Of a DNA stretch of 64,000 bases, positions 52,380-61,366 are shown piece after piece. The stretch is from Pseudomonadota bacterium (GTDB lineage Bacteria > Desulfobacterota > Desulfovibrionia > Desulfovibrionales > Desulfovibrionaceae). Each line of letters starts with the position of its first letter. The first letter of the stretch is position 1. The notes below the pieces were generated by a model. That model saw nothing but the letters and a program-made list of their open reading frames with translations, searched no databases and had not been told where the DNA came from. The translations under genes and the position numbers were made by a program. The stretch is taken from positions 21,508-85,507 of the forward strand of contig JAHIUW010000004.1 in the NCBI GenBank assembly GCA_018816865.1, read 5' to 3'.

Positions 52380-53842
52380 TACTTCTTGCCCTTGTCCAGT
52401 TCCTTCCAGAATTCGTCCCGTTCGTCGAAGACCTCGCACAGGGTCTTGTAGCTGGCCTTCTGCTCCTCGGTTTCGGCGAGGGCCCCGGTCTTTTCCTTGT
52501 GAAACTCGGCCTTCTTCTTGTTTAGGCTGTAGATGCCCCAGTAGGCCAGGTGCAGATGCCCTTCGAAGTTGTTGCCGGAACTTCCCAGGGTCCGCGCCAG
52601 GTAAAAATGCAACTCCGGGTCCTCGGGCAGGGTTTTCAGCAGGCGTCTGTAGTAGTCCACGGCCCGATCGGTCTCTCCCCTGTCCGCCTGCAAGCGGGCC
52701 ATGAAGAACAGGGCCATCAGATCCTTGGGGTTCAGGAGCATGGCCTTGGTCAGGTAGCTTGTGGCCTTGGAGGCATCGCCCTGCAGGTAATGGAAACGAC
52801 CGGCTTCGCGCAGCACCAGCGGGTCATTGGGAGCCAGCCGCAAGGCGGAATCGAAGGCCTCGGCCGCCTCTTTGACCTGGTTCCTGCGGCTGAAGAGGAT
52901 GCCCATGCCCATGAAGTCCAGGGCCGCACTGCCTGTCCCGGTCCTGAAGGTGCTCAGGGCACCGTCGATATCGGTGTAACGCGCCAGGCACAGGGTCTTG
53001 ATCCGTGGGAACCGGTTCTCGGACTCCGCACGCTGTCTGACCTCTGCGGGCAGGTCGGCGATCCGTTCTTCCAGATAGCCGATGCGTTCGTCCACGGCGG
53101 GGTGGGTGGAAAGATAGGCGGGGATGCTGCTGCCCGACAGGTATTGCTTGTGGCGGATCTTCTTGAAGCCCTCCATCATGCCCGTGGGGGGGTAGCCCGC
53201 TTCCACCAGGTAGTTCATGCCCACTTGGTCGGCCTCGCGCTCGTCGATGCGGCTGTAGTTGAGCATCGAGGACTGGGCCCCGGCCATGGACCCGATGATC
53301 AGCGCCTGGCTGGCGGCCTGGCTGCTGTCGCCGCCGCCTTGGCCGATGAGCATCCCGGCCAATACTCCAGCCAGCATGCCGAGCGACGTGATTTGCTGTT
53401 GGGCGATGCGCTTGGCCACATGGCGCTGAGTGACGTGGGCTAGTTCGTGCGCGATGACCCCAGCCAACTGGGATTCCTGGTCGAATTCCGTGAGCAGGCC
53501 GGTGAAGACGTAGACATAGCCTCCCGGCGTGGCAAAGGCGTTGATGGAGTTGCTGCGTACCACGGTGGTGATGACGGGAAAAGGCTGCGGCGGCAGGGTT
53601 TGGGCTACGCGTTCGACCACATCCTTGACGTAGCCGACGATCTCCGGATCCTCCACGATGGGGTAGGTGGCCTTGATCAGCGTGTAGTATTTTTTGCCGA
53701 GCTTCTTTTCGTCTTCCAGACTGAAGTCCCCGAACAACCCTGCCGAGGCTCGCAACGGCGCAGCCAGTTGCCCCAGTACAAGGGCAAGGATCAGGATGAA
53801 AACGACAGACGGTGTTGCGCGTTGGTTCCGGACCAGTTTCAT
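52379..53842 (-). CDS. M48-family metalloprotease with TPR repeats (BepA-like)
   Basis: Exported zinc protease of 487 residues. A signal peptide spans residues ~1-33 (VVFILILALVLGQLAAPLRASA). The M48 catalytic domain carries HELAHVTQRH (HExxH, about residue 135) with the third ligand Glu in RIDEREADQVG. TPR units fill ~300-470. That order matches BepA/YfgC, a periplasmic protease and chaperone caring for outer-membrane proteins such as LptD. ATG 53842. Its stop overlaps the macrodomain start (TAATG), so expression of the two is coupled. Confidence 0.93.
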   Translation of the reverse strand: MKLVRNQRATPSVVFILILALVLGQLAAPLRASAGLFGDFSLEDEKKLGKKYYTLIKATYPIVEDPEIVGYVKDVVERVAQTLPPQPFPVITTVVRSNSINAFATPGGYVYVFTGLLTEFDQESQLAGVIAHELAHVTQRHVAKRIAQQQITSLGMLAGVLAGMLIGQGGGDSSQAASQALIIGSMAGAQSSMLNYSRIDEREADQVGMNYLVEAGYPPTGMMEGFKKIRHKQYLSGSSIPAYLSTHPAVDERIGYLEERIADLPAEVRQRAESENRFPRIKTLCLARYTDIDGALSTFRTGTGSAALDFMGMGILFSRRNQVKEAAEAFDSALRLAPNDPLVLREAGRFHYLQGDASKATSYLTKAMLLNPKDLMALFFMARLQADRGETDRAVDYYRRLLKTLPEDPELHFYLARTLGSSGNNFEGHLHLAYWGIYSLNKKKAEFHKEKTGALAETEEQKASYKTLCEVFDERDEFWKELDKGKK

Positions 53843-53954
53843 TGGGGTCGTCCTGCTGAGGGTGGGAGGCGTAGCTGCAAGCAGAATCGCCTCATGTACG
53901 CAGACTACCCCAAAGCCTTTCTGTCGCCAAGGGAGTCAATCTTAAGAACCTTTA

Positions 53955-53992
53955 CCAGAAAAAAGGCCGGTCCCTTTCGGGACCGGCCTTGT
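53955..53992 (-). terminator. Rho-independent terminator of rho gene
   Basis: AAGGCCGGTCCC pairs perfectly with GGGACCGGCCTT around TTTC, followed on the minus strand by six T. Confidence 0.9.
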
Positions 53993-54013
53993 CATGGCTG
54001 GCGTTGTGCGCGC

Positions 54014-55279
54014 CTATTTGCTCATCATGTCGATGAATTCTTTATTGCTCTTGGTGCTCTTCATCTTGCCCAGCAGGAATTCCATGGAATCGGAAGAGTT
54101 CATGGGGCCCAGAATCTTTCTCAGGACCCACATGCGGTTCATGACCTCGGGGGCCAGGAGCAGGTCTTCCTTGCGGGTGCCGGAGCGATTGATGTCGATG
54201 GCCGGCCAGACGCGTTTCTCGGCCAGATGCCGATCCAGCTGGATCTCGCAGTTGCCGGTGCCCTTGAATTCTTCAAAGATGACGTCGTCCATGCGTGAGC
54301 CGGTGTCCACTAGGGCCGTGGCGATGATGGACAGGCTGCCGCCTTCCTCGATGTTACGCGCCGCGCCGAAGAAGCGCTTGGGGCGTTGCAGGGCATTTGC
54401 ATCCAGACCGCCGGACAGCACACGTCCCGAAGACGGTGTCACGGCGTTAAAGGCGCGGCCCAGACGGGTGATGGAGTCCAGCAGGATGACCACGTCCATC
54501 TTGCGTTCCACAAGGCGTTTGGCCTTTTCCAGGACCATCTCCGCCACCTGGACGTGGCGCTGCGGGGGCTCGTCGAAAGTGGAGCTGACCACCTCGGCAT
54601 TGACCGTGCGCTGCATGTCCGTGACTTCCTCGGGCCGCTCGTCGATGAGCAGGACGATGAGGTAGGCATCCGGGTTGTTGGCGCTGATGGAGTTGGCGAT
54701 GGTCTGCAGGAGGATTGTCTTGCCGGTGCGGGGCGGAGCGACAATCAGGCAGCGTTGTCCCTTGCCGATGGGCACCATGAGGTCGATGATCCGGGCGGAA
54801 TAGCTCTCCGCACCGTTTTCGAGCTTGAACTGGCTTTCCGGGAAAAGAGGGGTCAGGTTGTCGAACAGGACCAGATGCTTGGTGGCTTCGGGTTTTTCGA
54901 ATCCGATCTCGTTGACCCGGAGCAGGGCAAAATAGCGTTCGCCTTCCTTGGGGGGGCGGATCTGGCCGGTGATGACGTCACCTTTACGCAGGCCGAAGCG
55001 ACGGATCTGCGAGGGCGAAACATAGATGTCATCAGGGCCTGGGGTGTAGCTGTACATGGGGGAGCGCAGAAAACCGAATCCGTCCGGGAGGATCTCAAGC
55101 ACGCCTTCGCCATAGATGTTGCCGTTGAGTGAGGCGCAGGCCTTGAGTAGGGCGAAGATCAACTCTTGCTTTTTCAAACCGCTGGGGTTTTCGATCTTGT
55201 ACTCTTTGGCGAGTTCCATGAGCTCGCTCATGGACTTGATCTTTAGCTCGGATTGATTCATTTCAGACTCCGGGTCCAT
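54014..55279 (-). CDS. rho: Transcription termination factor Rho
   Basis: Hexameric RNA helicase of about 421 residues. An N-terminal helical region ([24 protein letters not shown]) and a cold-shock-like RNA-binding domain ([16 protein letters not shown]) precede the ATPase core. The core has the modified P-loop APPRTGKT, the Walker B region [14 protein letters not shown], the Q-loop and the R-loop. Possible starts are ATG 55315, 55279 and 55261; 55279 has AAGGAA six bases upstream and 55261 has GGAG. The 369 bp in front hold only AT-rich sequence (CTATACTATGG near 55525); I cannot assign the promoter with confidence. Confidence 0.97.
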   Translation of the reverse strand: MDPESEMNQSELKIKSMSELMELAKEYKIENPSGLKKQELIFALLKACASLNGNIYGEGVLEILPDGFGFLRSPMYSYTPGPDDIYVSPSQIRRFGLRKGDVITGQIRPPKEGERYFALLRVNEIGFEKPEATKHLVLFDNLTPLFPESQFKLENGAESYSARIIDLMVPIGKGQRCLIVAPPRTGKTILLQTIANSISANNPDAYLIVLLIDERPEEVTDMQRTVNAEVVSSTFDEPPQRHVQVAEMVLEKAKRLVERKMDVVILLDSITRLGRAFNAVTPSSGRVLSGGLDANALQRPKRFFGAARNIEEGGSLSIIATALVDTGSRMDDVIFEEFKGTGNCEIQLDRHLAEKRVWPAIDINRSGTRKEDLLLAPEVMNRMWVLRKILGPMNSSDSMEFLLGKMKSTKSNKEFIDMMSK

Positions 55280-55648
55280 CTGATTTCCTTGTGGTTTTGG
55301 TGTCGTATTGCCCATGCTGCTCCATTGGAATACACCGCGTCCACACGGCACGGCCAATGTGCTTAGCAGGCGATAAGTTCCATTCTTTATCGTTGAAAAT
55401 GTGAATGATCTATTGACGGCGACGATGCCGTAGCAAATGCGGTCGGTCCGTATTATGCCCGTTGGATGAAGTGTTCTGCAATATCAGAACGAATGATTGT
55501 GGGGCTTAGGACTCTAATAATCTATACTATGGGGATTGTTACGAGAGATTTCGGTGGCTCGCTACGTTGTCTGGGATTAATCTGGATTGGTTATGCGGAT
55601 GCCTTAAAAATCCATTAGCTCAAGCCACGGATAATGGCAAGGGGGTAT

Positions 55649-56155
55649 TTAATGATTTTCCTTGGGTCTGATCACGTCGGCGAACAGGGCTTCAATATCC
55701 GTACGGATAACATCTTGTTCGACACCCATGGCATGAGCAAGTTCCAGCGACAATAATCCCATGGCTTGCTCCAGAAGGCGGTGTTCTCCGAAGGACAATT
55801 CCTTGTCCTTGCCGATGAGCAGCAGTTCCTTGAGCACATAGGCGACATCGCACAATTCTCCGCTCTTGAGCTTCTCGGAATACTCGCGGTAGCGCCGGTT
55901 CCAGTTTTGGCCGGAATAGCCAGTAAATTCGGAGCGGTCCTTCAAGGACTCAATGATGGCGCTCGCCTTTTTCTTGGAACACACAGTCCGCAGACCCACA
56001 TTGGTGGCGTTGGAAACGGGCACCATCAAGGTCACATTGTTGGATAGAATCCTGACAATGTAAAATTCGGCTGTGGCGCCTCCGATCTCTTTGTGCTCAA
56101 TACGTTCAACCCTCCCCACACCCTGGGCAGGATAGACGACGAGCTCGTTGATCAT
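55649..56155 (-). CDS. CarD-family RNA polymerase-binding regulator
   Basis: Protein of 168 residues with an N-terminal CarD/TRCF RNA-polymerase-interacting domain (VVYPAQGVGRVERIEHKE, residues ~6-65) and a C-terminal helical DNA-binding part (NWNRRYREYSEKLKSGE). CarD proteins bind RNA polymerase beta and stabilise open complexes at many promoters, often rRNA. ATG 56155 follows AAAGGGATTT. It lies directly behind pth on the same strand. Confidence 0.93.
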   Translation of the reverse strand: MINELVVYPAQGVGRVERIEHKEIGGATAEFYIVRILSNNVTLMVPVSNATNVGLRTVCSKKKASAIIESLKDRSEFTGYSGQNWNRRYREYSEKLKSGELCDVAYVLKELLLIGKDKELSFGEHRLLEQAMGLLSLELAHAMGVEQDVIRTDIEALFADVIRPKENH

Positions 56156-56233
56156 AAATCCCTTTGGCACTCTCCAACCACCTTACATAAAAAAAGTACA
56201 GAGTTGAACCTTAACGTAATCACCCCGTTTAGT

Positions 56234-56863
56234 CTAGGATTCATCGGGCTTTTCAAGCTTTGGTCGGGCGTCGAAGCTGTTGATATGCTGCACAGTAGGC
56301 TGCAAGCCCATCCGCAGCAGCATGACGATGCCCTTGATGGCATTGGCCAGGACTTTATTCACGATTTCGGCTTCTTGTGGTTCGAAGCCATCCAACACGT
56401 AGTCCCTGGTTCCCCCTTGACCCTCGGGCCGTCCGATGCCCAGCCGCAGTCTGATGAAGGCCGCCGATCCCAGGTGTTCGGCAATGGACTTGATGCCGTT
56501 GTGCCCAGCGTCTCCGCCGCCAATCTTGAGCTTCATTCGGCCCAGTTCAAGGTCGAGGTCGTCATGGATGACAAGGATTCTATCCGGGGGAAGTTCGAAT
56601 TTATTGGCCAGCTTGCCCACGGCCACGCCCGAAAGGTTCATGTAGGTCTGCGGCTTGGTCAGCAGCACCTTGGGCAGTTTGCGCACGGGTTGGCATTCCC
56701 AGGTCAGGCAGTCGCCTCGGATCTCGATCCTGGGACACTTGTCCGGGCCGCCTGATCGATCAATCAGATGATCAACGGCCAGAAAACCGAAATTGTGTCT
56801 GGTGAGTTCATATTCCGGTCCGGGGTTGCCCAGGCCGGCGATGAGCAGAGAGTAGTTTTTCAT
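56234..56863 (-). CDS. pth: Peptidyl-tRNA hydrolase
   Basis: Enzyme of 209 residues that recycles peptidyl-tRNA. Signature regions are AGLGNPGPEYELTRHNFGF (catalytic His in TRHN, about residue 23), TKPQTYMNLSG, IHDDLDL and GGGDAGHNGIKSI. The length is slightly above E. coli Pth because of a short C-terminal extension (NSFDARPKLEKPDES). The ATG at 56863 is downstream of rplY, a common pairing in bacteria. Confidence 0.96.
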   Translation of the reverse strand: MKNYSLLIAGLGNPGPEYELTRHNFGFLAVDHLIDRSGGPDKCPRIEIRGDCLTWECQPVRKLPKVLLTKPQTYMNLSGVAVGKLANKFELPPDRILVIHDDLDLELGRMKLKIGGGDAGHNGIKSIAEHLGSAAFIRLRLGIGRPEGQGGTRDYVLDGFEPQEAEIVNKVLANAIKGIVMLLRMGLQPTVQHINSFDARPKLEKPDES

Positions 56864-56931
56864 GGCGTCAGAGGCTCAAGGTCTTGCCCATGTCGCACAG
56901 GCATTGGGTCTGGTCCTGGTCCGACAAAGAA

Positions 56932-56963
56932 CGAGGGCTCCGGAGACGCCTCCAGAGCCCTCG
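56932..56963 (-). terminator. Hairpin between rplY and pth
   Basis: CGAGGGCTC pairs with GAGCCCTCG, with a second inner stem (GGAG/CTCC); followed on the minus strand by TTCTTTG. Termination is probably partial. Confidence 0.65.
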
Positions 56964-56986
56964 GCATGGTCAATTGGCGTTCGGTC

Positions 56987-57583
56987 TTATTCTTTGGACT
57001 CTGACTCGGCGTCCTCGTCCTCGGCCTCTTCAGCCAGGGCGTCGACACCTGCCACTGCGTAATTCTCGTCAAAGAGGGCGGTGACGCCCTTGGGCATTAC
57101 GATGTCCTGCACGTTGATGCTCTCGTTGACTTCCAGCAGAGAGACATCAAGGGTGATGATCTCGGGGATGTCGGAGGGCAGGCATTCGATATCAATGGAA
57201 TCGCGGTAGATGGTCAGCACGCCGCCCTTTTCGATGCCCACGGGCTTGCCGGTGGTCTGGATCTGGACCTGGATGCGCACCGTCTTCTTCATGTCGACGC
57301 CGTAGAAGTCAACATGGTCGATGCGGTTCTTATAAGGATGACGGACCAGCTGCTTGATGATGACCGGCTGGGGCTCCTCGCCATTGATATCCAGGGTCAT
57401 CAGGTGGGAGGTGCCAACCTGCCTGAAAACCTTTTCCAGGGGCAAAAGATCCATCTTGACGGGGATGTTCGACTCTTTGGAGTAGAACACACCGGGGACT
57501 ATGCCCTTCATGCGCAGCTGGCGATTAGGGCCCTTGCCCTTCTCTTCACGCTTGACGACCTTGAGGGTGATCTGTTCAGACAT
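56987..57583 (-). CDS. rplY: 50S ribosomal protein L25/general stress protein Ctc
   Basis: 5S rRNA-binding ribosomal protein of the long TL5/Ctc type, 198 residues. The N-terminal L25 beta-barrel (residues ~1-95) includes MKGIVPGVFYSKES; the C-terminal TL5 domain (~96-180) includes LPSDIPEIITLDVSLLEVNESI. An acidic tail (EEAEDEDAESESKE) is typical. ATG 57583 follows AAGGAGAATACC. It sits in the conserved order prs-rplY-pth. Confidence 0.96.
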   Translation of the reverse strand: MSEQITLKVVKREEKGKGPNRQLRMKGIVPGVFYSKESNIPVKMDLLPLEKVFRQVGTSHLMTLDINGEEPQPVIIKQLVRHPYKNRIDHVDFYGVDMKKTVRIQVQIQTTGKPVGIEKGGVLTIYRDSIDIECLPSDIPEIITLDVSLLEVNESINVQDIVMPKGVTALFDENYAVAGVDALAEEAEDEDAESESKE

Positions 57584-57654
57584 GTTGGTATTCTCCTTCT
57601 CGCCTATTTTCCTGCCGGCGGGCCGCTTGGCCTTGGCGGGTGGTTTTTTTTAAA

Positions 57655-58596
57655 TTATACGAACAACACGCTCACGGACGATTCCGTGTGGATGTTGTGA
57701 ATGGCTTTGCCCAGCAGGCTGGCCAGGGACAGGGCTTTGATCTTTGAACACTTCTCGACCTTGTCGTTCAACGGGATGGAGTTGGTTACAACGACTTGGG
57801 AGTACAGGGAATTTTCCAGCCGCTCGACGGCCGGGCCGGAAAGCACGGCGTGGGTGGCGCAGGCGATGCAATTCTTGGCGCCGTTTTCCATGAGCACGTC
57901 GGCGGCGGCCACGATGGTCCCGGCCGTGTCGATCATGTCGTCCAGGACGATGGCGGTCTTGCCTTTCACATCGCCGATGACGTTCATGGCCCTGGCCTGA
58001 TTAGGCGCGTCGCGCCGTTTGTCGATGATAGCCAGGCCGGCGCCCAGGCGCTTGGCGTAGGCGCGGGCGCGTTCCACGCCGCCTGCATCCGGGGAGACGA
58101 TGACCAGGTCATCGTCCGTGGTGCGCAGGTGCGCCAGCAGGACCGGGGCGGCGTAAAGGTTGTCCACGGGCAGGTTGAAGAAGCCCTGGATCTGTCCGGC
58201 ATGCAGATCGACGGTGACCAGGCGGTCGATGCCCGCCACGGTCAAGAAGTCTGCCACCAGCTTGGCGGTGATGGGCGCTCGCGGTGCGACCTTGCGGTCC
58301 TGGCGCGCATAGCCGTAGTAGGGCACGATTGCAGTGACGCGCCCGACGCTGGCTCGCTTCAGGGCGTCCAGCACGATGCACATCTCCATCAGGTGGAAGT
58401 TCACCGGTGCACAGGTGGGCTGCACCAGAAAAACATCCGCGCCGCGCACATTGGAACCGATCTCCACACGGATTTCGCCGTCGGAAAACGTGTCTGTCAG
58501 ACATTGCGTCAATTCGCAGCCCAGGTGGTCGCAAATTTCGCTGGCCAACTTGGGGTTGGCCGAGCCAGTCATGATCTTCAGTTCGCCGATAGCCAT
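57655..58596 (-). CDS. prs: Ribose-phosphate pyrophosphokinase
   Basis: PRPP synthase of 313 residues (class I), making the precursor for nucleotides, His, Trp and [11 protein letters not shown] at the N-terminus, the flexible-loop/ATP region [28 protein letters not shown] and the PRPP loop DDMIDTAGT are conserved. ATG 58596. It is just downstream of tRNA-Gln and ispE, an arrangement (ispE-tRNA-prs-rplY-pth) known from many proteobacteria. It links to pyrR through PRPP but not through shared regulation that I can see. Confidence 0.97.
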   Translation of the reverse strand: MAIGELKIMTGSANPKLASEICDHLGCELTQCLTDTFSDGEIRVEIGSNVRGADVFLVQPTCAPVNFHLMEMCIVLDALKRASVGRVTAIVPYYGYARQDRKVAPRAPITAKLVADFLTVAGIDRLVTVDLHAGQIQGFFNLPVDNLYAAPVLLAHLRTTDDDLVIVSPDAGGVERARAYAKRLGAGLAIIDKRRDAPNQARAMNVIGDVKGKTAIVLDDMIDTAGTIVAAADVLMENGAKNCIACATHAVLSGPAVERLENSLYSQVVVTNSIPLNDKVEKCSKIKALSLASLLGKAIHNIHTESSVSVLFV

Positions 58597-58619
58597 CGTG
58601 CAGTTTCCTTACAAAAATA

Positions 58620-58695
58620 TGGCTGGGGTGGGAGGACTTGAACCACCGGTACACGGATCCAAAACCCGTTGCCTTACCAACTTGGCCACACCCCA
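58620..58695 (-). tRNA. tRNA-Gln (anticodon TTG)
   Basis: A 76-base tRNA on the minus strand. Acceptor stem TGGGGTG/CACCCCA, anticodon loop TTTTGGA (anticodon TTG, bases 34-36), T-loop GTTCAAGTC, discriminator G, encoded CCA at 58620-58622. It sits between ispE and prs and is probably processed from their common transcript. Confidence 0.95.
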
Positions 58696-58699
58696 GCAA

Positions 58700-59587
58700 T
58701 TAACAACAATGCAGGTGCGTGGGGATGCCCTGCTTTTCGAATTCAACACGGGCTCTCTCGGCGAGCCCCGAATCACGAAAAAGGCCGAGGATGCTGGCCC
58801 CACTGCCGCTCAGGACCGCTGCACTTGCTCCGAGGATGAGAAGTTTTTCTTTGAATTGCAGTAGGTTGCAATGAAACGGAAAAACGACGTCCTCAAAGCT
58901 ATTGTAAAGCAGGATTCGGGAGCGAGGGGAGTTTTTAAACTCAGTTTGGGCGCATGTCAAGAAACCATGCGTGTTTTCAACGCCTGGGGAGCGTTTTGTC
59001 TGGGATTCGTCCCAGGCCCGGTAAGCCCAGGCACTGGAAACATGCTCGGAGGGGCAGATCAGGACCAGGGTCAATCCTCGCAGGTCGATCTGAACGGGAT
59101 GGAGTCTTTCCCCGATGCCTTCGGCCCAGGCCGGGCCATCCAGCAGGAAGAACGGCACATCCGCGCCGATGGAGGCGGCCAGTTGGTTCAATTCGTCCGC
59201 GGACAAGGCCTGCTCGCCGGCCCGGGCATTGAGCTCGCGCAGGATCACGGCGGCGTCGGCGCTGCCACCCCCAAGCCCCGCGCCCATGGGGATGCCCTTG
59301 TCCAGGGTCACGGCCAAAGCCGGGGCAAAGCCCGTACTCTGGGCGAATGCTCGCCAGGCCTTGGCGATGGTGTTGGAATCGGACTCCAGTTGCGGGTCAT
59401 TGGCGGACAGGGAGAAGCCGCCACCCTCGGGGCCGAAGGCCAGGGTCAGGGTGTCGTGGGGCTCTGGCAGGGGATAGAACAGGGTGCCTAGGGTATGGTA
59501 GCCGTTGTTCAGCCTGCCTGTGATCTCCAGGTAGAGATTGACCTTGCAGCCTGTGCGCAAGGTGATGGTGTCTGTTTGATTTCGCAT
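58700..59587 (-). CDS. ispE: 4-diphosphocytidyl-2-C-methyl-D-erythritol kinase
   Basis: GHMP kinase of 295 residues, fourth step of the MEP isoprenoid pathway. CKVNLYLEITGRLNNGYH (substrate site, residues ~15-33), the ATP loop PMGAGLGGGSADAA (about 100-113) and VLSGSGASILG near the C-terminus are all present. The start is the ATG at 59587, giving the standard N-terminus; the longer frame to 59866 is an artefact. The ribosome-binding site is weak. First gene of the ispE-tRNA-prs-rplY-pth-carD run. Confidence 0.95.
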   Translation of the reverse strand: MRNQTDTITLRTGCKVNLYLEITGRLNNGYHTLGTLFYPLPEPHDTLTLAFGPEGGGFSLSANDPQLESDSNTIAKAWRAFAQSTGFAPALAVTLDKGIPMGAGLGGGSADAAVILRELNARAGEQALSADELNQLAASIGADVPFFLLDGPAWAEGIGERLHPVQIDLRGLTLVLICPSEHVSSAWAYRAWDESQTKRSPGVENTHGFLTCAQTEFKNSPRSRILLYNSFEDVVFPFHCNLLQFKEKLLILGASAAVLSGSGASILGLFRDSGLAERARVEFEKQGIPTHLHCC

Positions 59588-59681
59588 GGCGCACCCACCA
59601 TGCCGCAAGCCCGAATCCCGCGCAAGCGGAGAACTCCTCGCCGTGCCTTGCCAAAAATAAACGGATGTCAGGGGAGTGGCC

Positions 59682-61187
59682 TCAGGCCCCGGCTGCGCGA
59701 GCCCGTTCCCGCTGCACGTAATCCCGCAATTCCAGGGCTCGCTCGTCCGCCAGCTGGAGTCGCCCGGGATCCAGCTCGATGCCGCAGAGCATCTGCAGGT
59801 GTAGGCAATCCCGGCCGTGCAGCCCGAGCGGCGTGGCTCCGGCGAAGAAGAAACCCAGAGCCTCACAGCGTTCGCAGATCATCGCTGTGGCTGGTTCGTC
59901 CAGGGGCAGCGAGAGGTACACGCCGTCCACTCCTTCCTTGCCCCAGCTCGCCGCGAGGCGGGCGATCTCGAGGATGGTGTCGGCGCCGTATTCCAGGACC
60001 TCAATCACGGCGCTGTTCAGACCCCCGGGCAAGACCAGACCGTGCAGGCGGCCCCGAGGGGTGGCGGGAGCCGTGGGAGCTTGGTCCGGCTGCTGGCAGG
60101 TGATCCCCTGCCAGTTGAAAATGGTCTCGACCATGCTGCGGTGCCGGGGTGGGAGATGGAGGACCCTGGGGGAGGGCCTGAACAGACGCGTCAGAGTCAG
60201 GGCGGATTCCTTTTGCCCGGCGGAGCCCAGCCCTTTGAAAATGATGCCCGCAGGCAGGATGCCCAGGTTCAGGGCCGTGGGCGCGAGTCCGATCGATCCG
60301 GCCATGGATTGCGAGGCCGTGTGGCTCGTCACGGCCTGGACGAAAAAGCCCTCGGCCCCGTGTTTCTGGGCGGTCCGGATGCAGGCGTCGTTCAGGTCGC
60401 GGAAGACGCCGGAGCGCCGATAGCGCGGATTCACGAAGGCTACGCCCATCTCAGGCAGGGGGGCGTTCGGCTCGGAATATTTCAGGGCCAGATGGCCCAT
60501 GAGGTCCCCATCCGGCTCGCTGATCGCCACCTGCGAGAGGAGATGGCCGGCTGCGATGGCCGCGTTGATGCGTTCCGGGTGGTAGATGTATTCCTCGTAG
60601 CCGTAGCCGTAGGCACTCCAGGCCAGGCGGCTGATGGCCAGGGCCTCGTCCGGGCGCGGCGCGCGTACCGTGAAGGAAGGCGTTGCTCCGGTCGGGGCTG
60701 GGGTCAGGTCCTTCCCGGCCCCCCGCTCGCCCAGCGCCGCACCGGGCTGCCGATCCACGCGGCCTTGGGGCAGGCGTTTGACCATGCGGGTGCGCCGTCC
60801 TTCGCGGCCCAGAATCTCGAATTCCAACTCGTCCACGGCCCGGCGTATCAGGTGGGTGCCCAGGCCCGGAAGGTCCGGATTTTCAGGCGAATAGTCCGGG
60901 ACGGTTCCCGGATCGAAGGGGATGCCCTGGTCGGTCAGGTCGATGCGCAACTGTCCGGGTTCCTCGACGATTTCCAGAAGGACCTGTTCGTCGCATTCGC
61001 CCCCGTAGCCATGAGTGATGACGTTGTTCACGGCCTCCTCGGTGGCCAGGGCCAGGAGGGCCGCATCCTTGTCCTCGAAGCCGAAGGCCTGAGCCACGGC
61101 GCGGATAAAGGCCGCTGCCGGAGCCAGGTGCGACAGGCGGCAGGGGATGGTCAGACGGCTGGCTCTGGGCGCTGGAATGCTCGGCAT
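59682..61187 (-). CDS. RsbW-like ATP-binding domain fused to GNAT acetyltransferase
   Basis: Protein of 501 residues with two clear modules. Residues ~12-140 are an anti-sigma-factor-type kinase ATPase domain: N-box TEEAVNNVITHGYG, G1 DQGIPFDP, G2 LGTHLIRRAVDELE. Residues ~170-320 are a GNAT acetyltransferase fold (PDEALAISRLAWSAYGYGYEEYI; acetyl-CoA loop NPRYRRSGVFRDL). Residues ~350-500 are an uncharacterised part with VDGVYLSLPLDEPATAMICERCEALGFFFAGATP, which reads as a second degenerate GNAT-like unit. It may couple phospho-signalling to acetylation or act on an anti-anti-sigma protein; none is adjacent. The gene stands between ispE and the DegP-type protease gene, both on the same strand, with hairpin 61319 upstream. 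Confidence 0.8.
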   Translation of the reverse strand: MPSIPAPRASRLTIPCRLSHLAPAAAFIRAVAQAFGFEDKDAALLALATEEAVNNVITHGYGGECDEQVLLEIVEEPGQLRIDLTDQGIPFDPGTVPDYSPENPDLPGLGTHLIRRAVDELEFEILGREGRRTRMVKRLPQGRVDRQPGAALGERGAGKDLTPAPTGATPSFTVRAPRPDEALAISRLAWSAYGYGYEEYIYHPERINAAIAAGHLLSQVAISEPDGDLMGHLALKYSEPNAPLPEMGVAFVNPRYRRSGVFRDLNDACIRTAQKHGAEGFFVQAVTSHTASQSMAGSIGLAPTALNLGILPAGIIFKGLGSAGQKESALTLTRLFRPSPRVLHLPPRHRSMVETIFNWQGITCQQPDQAPTAPATPRGRLHGLVLPGGLNSAVIEVLEYGADTILEIARLAASWGKEGVDGVYLSLPLDEPATAMICERCEALGFFFAGATPLGLHGRDCLHLQMLCGIELDPGRLQLADERALELRDYVQRERARAAGA

Positions 61188-61316
61188 GGGCTGTTGTCCT
61201 GTGGGCGGGTGGCCGGTTGCGGGTTCAATTGGACCGGGTCAGACATAGCAGAGGCGAAAGTCAGGGTCGAGTGCGCAGGGCGGCGAAAAGGGGGTGCCGC
61301 GGGGGGCAGAGCCACG

Positions 61317-61340
61317 AAAAGGGGGCCTTGCGGCCCCCTT
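61317..61340 (-). terminator. Rho-independent terminator of degP-type gene
   Basis: AAGGGGGCC pairs with GGCCCCCTT around TTGC, followed on the minus strand by TTTTC. Confidence 0.8.
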
Positions 61341-61366
61341 GGTGGTTCTTGGCGGTTTGTTTGTGG

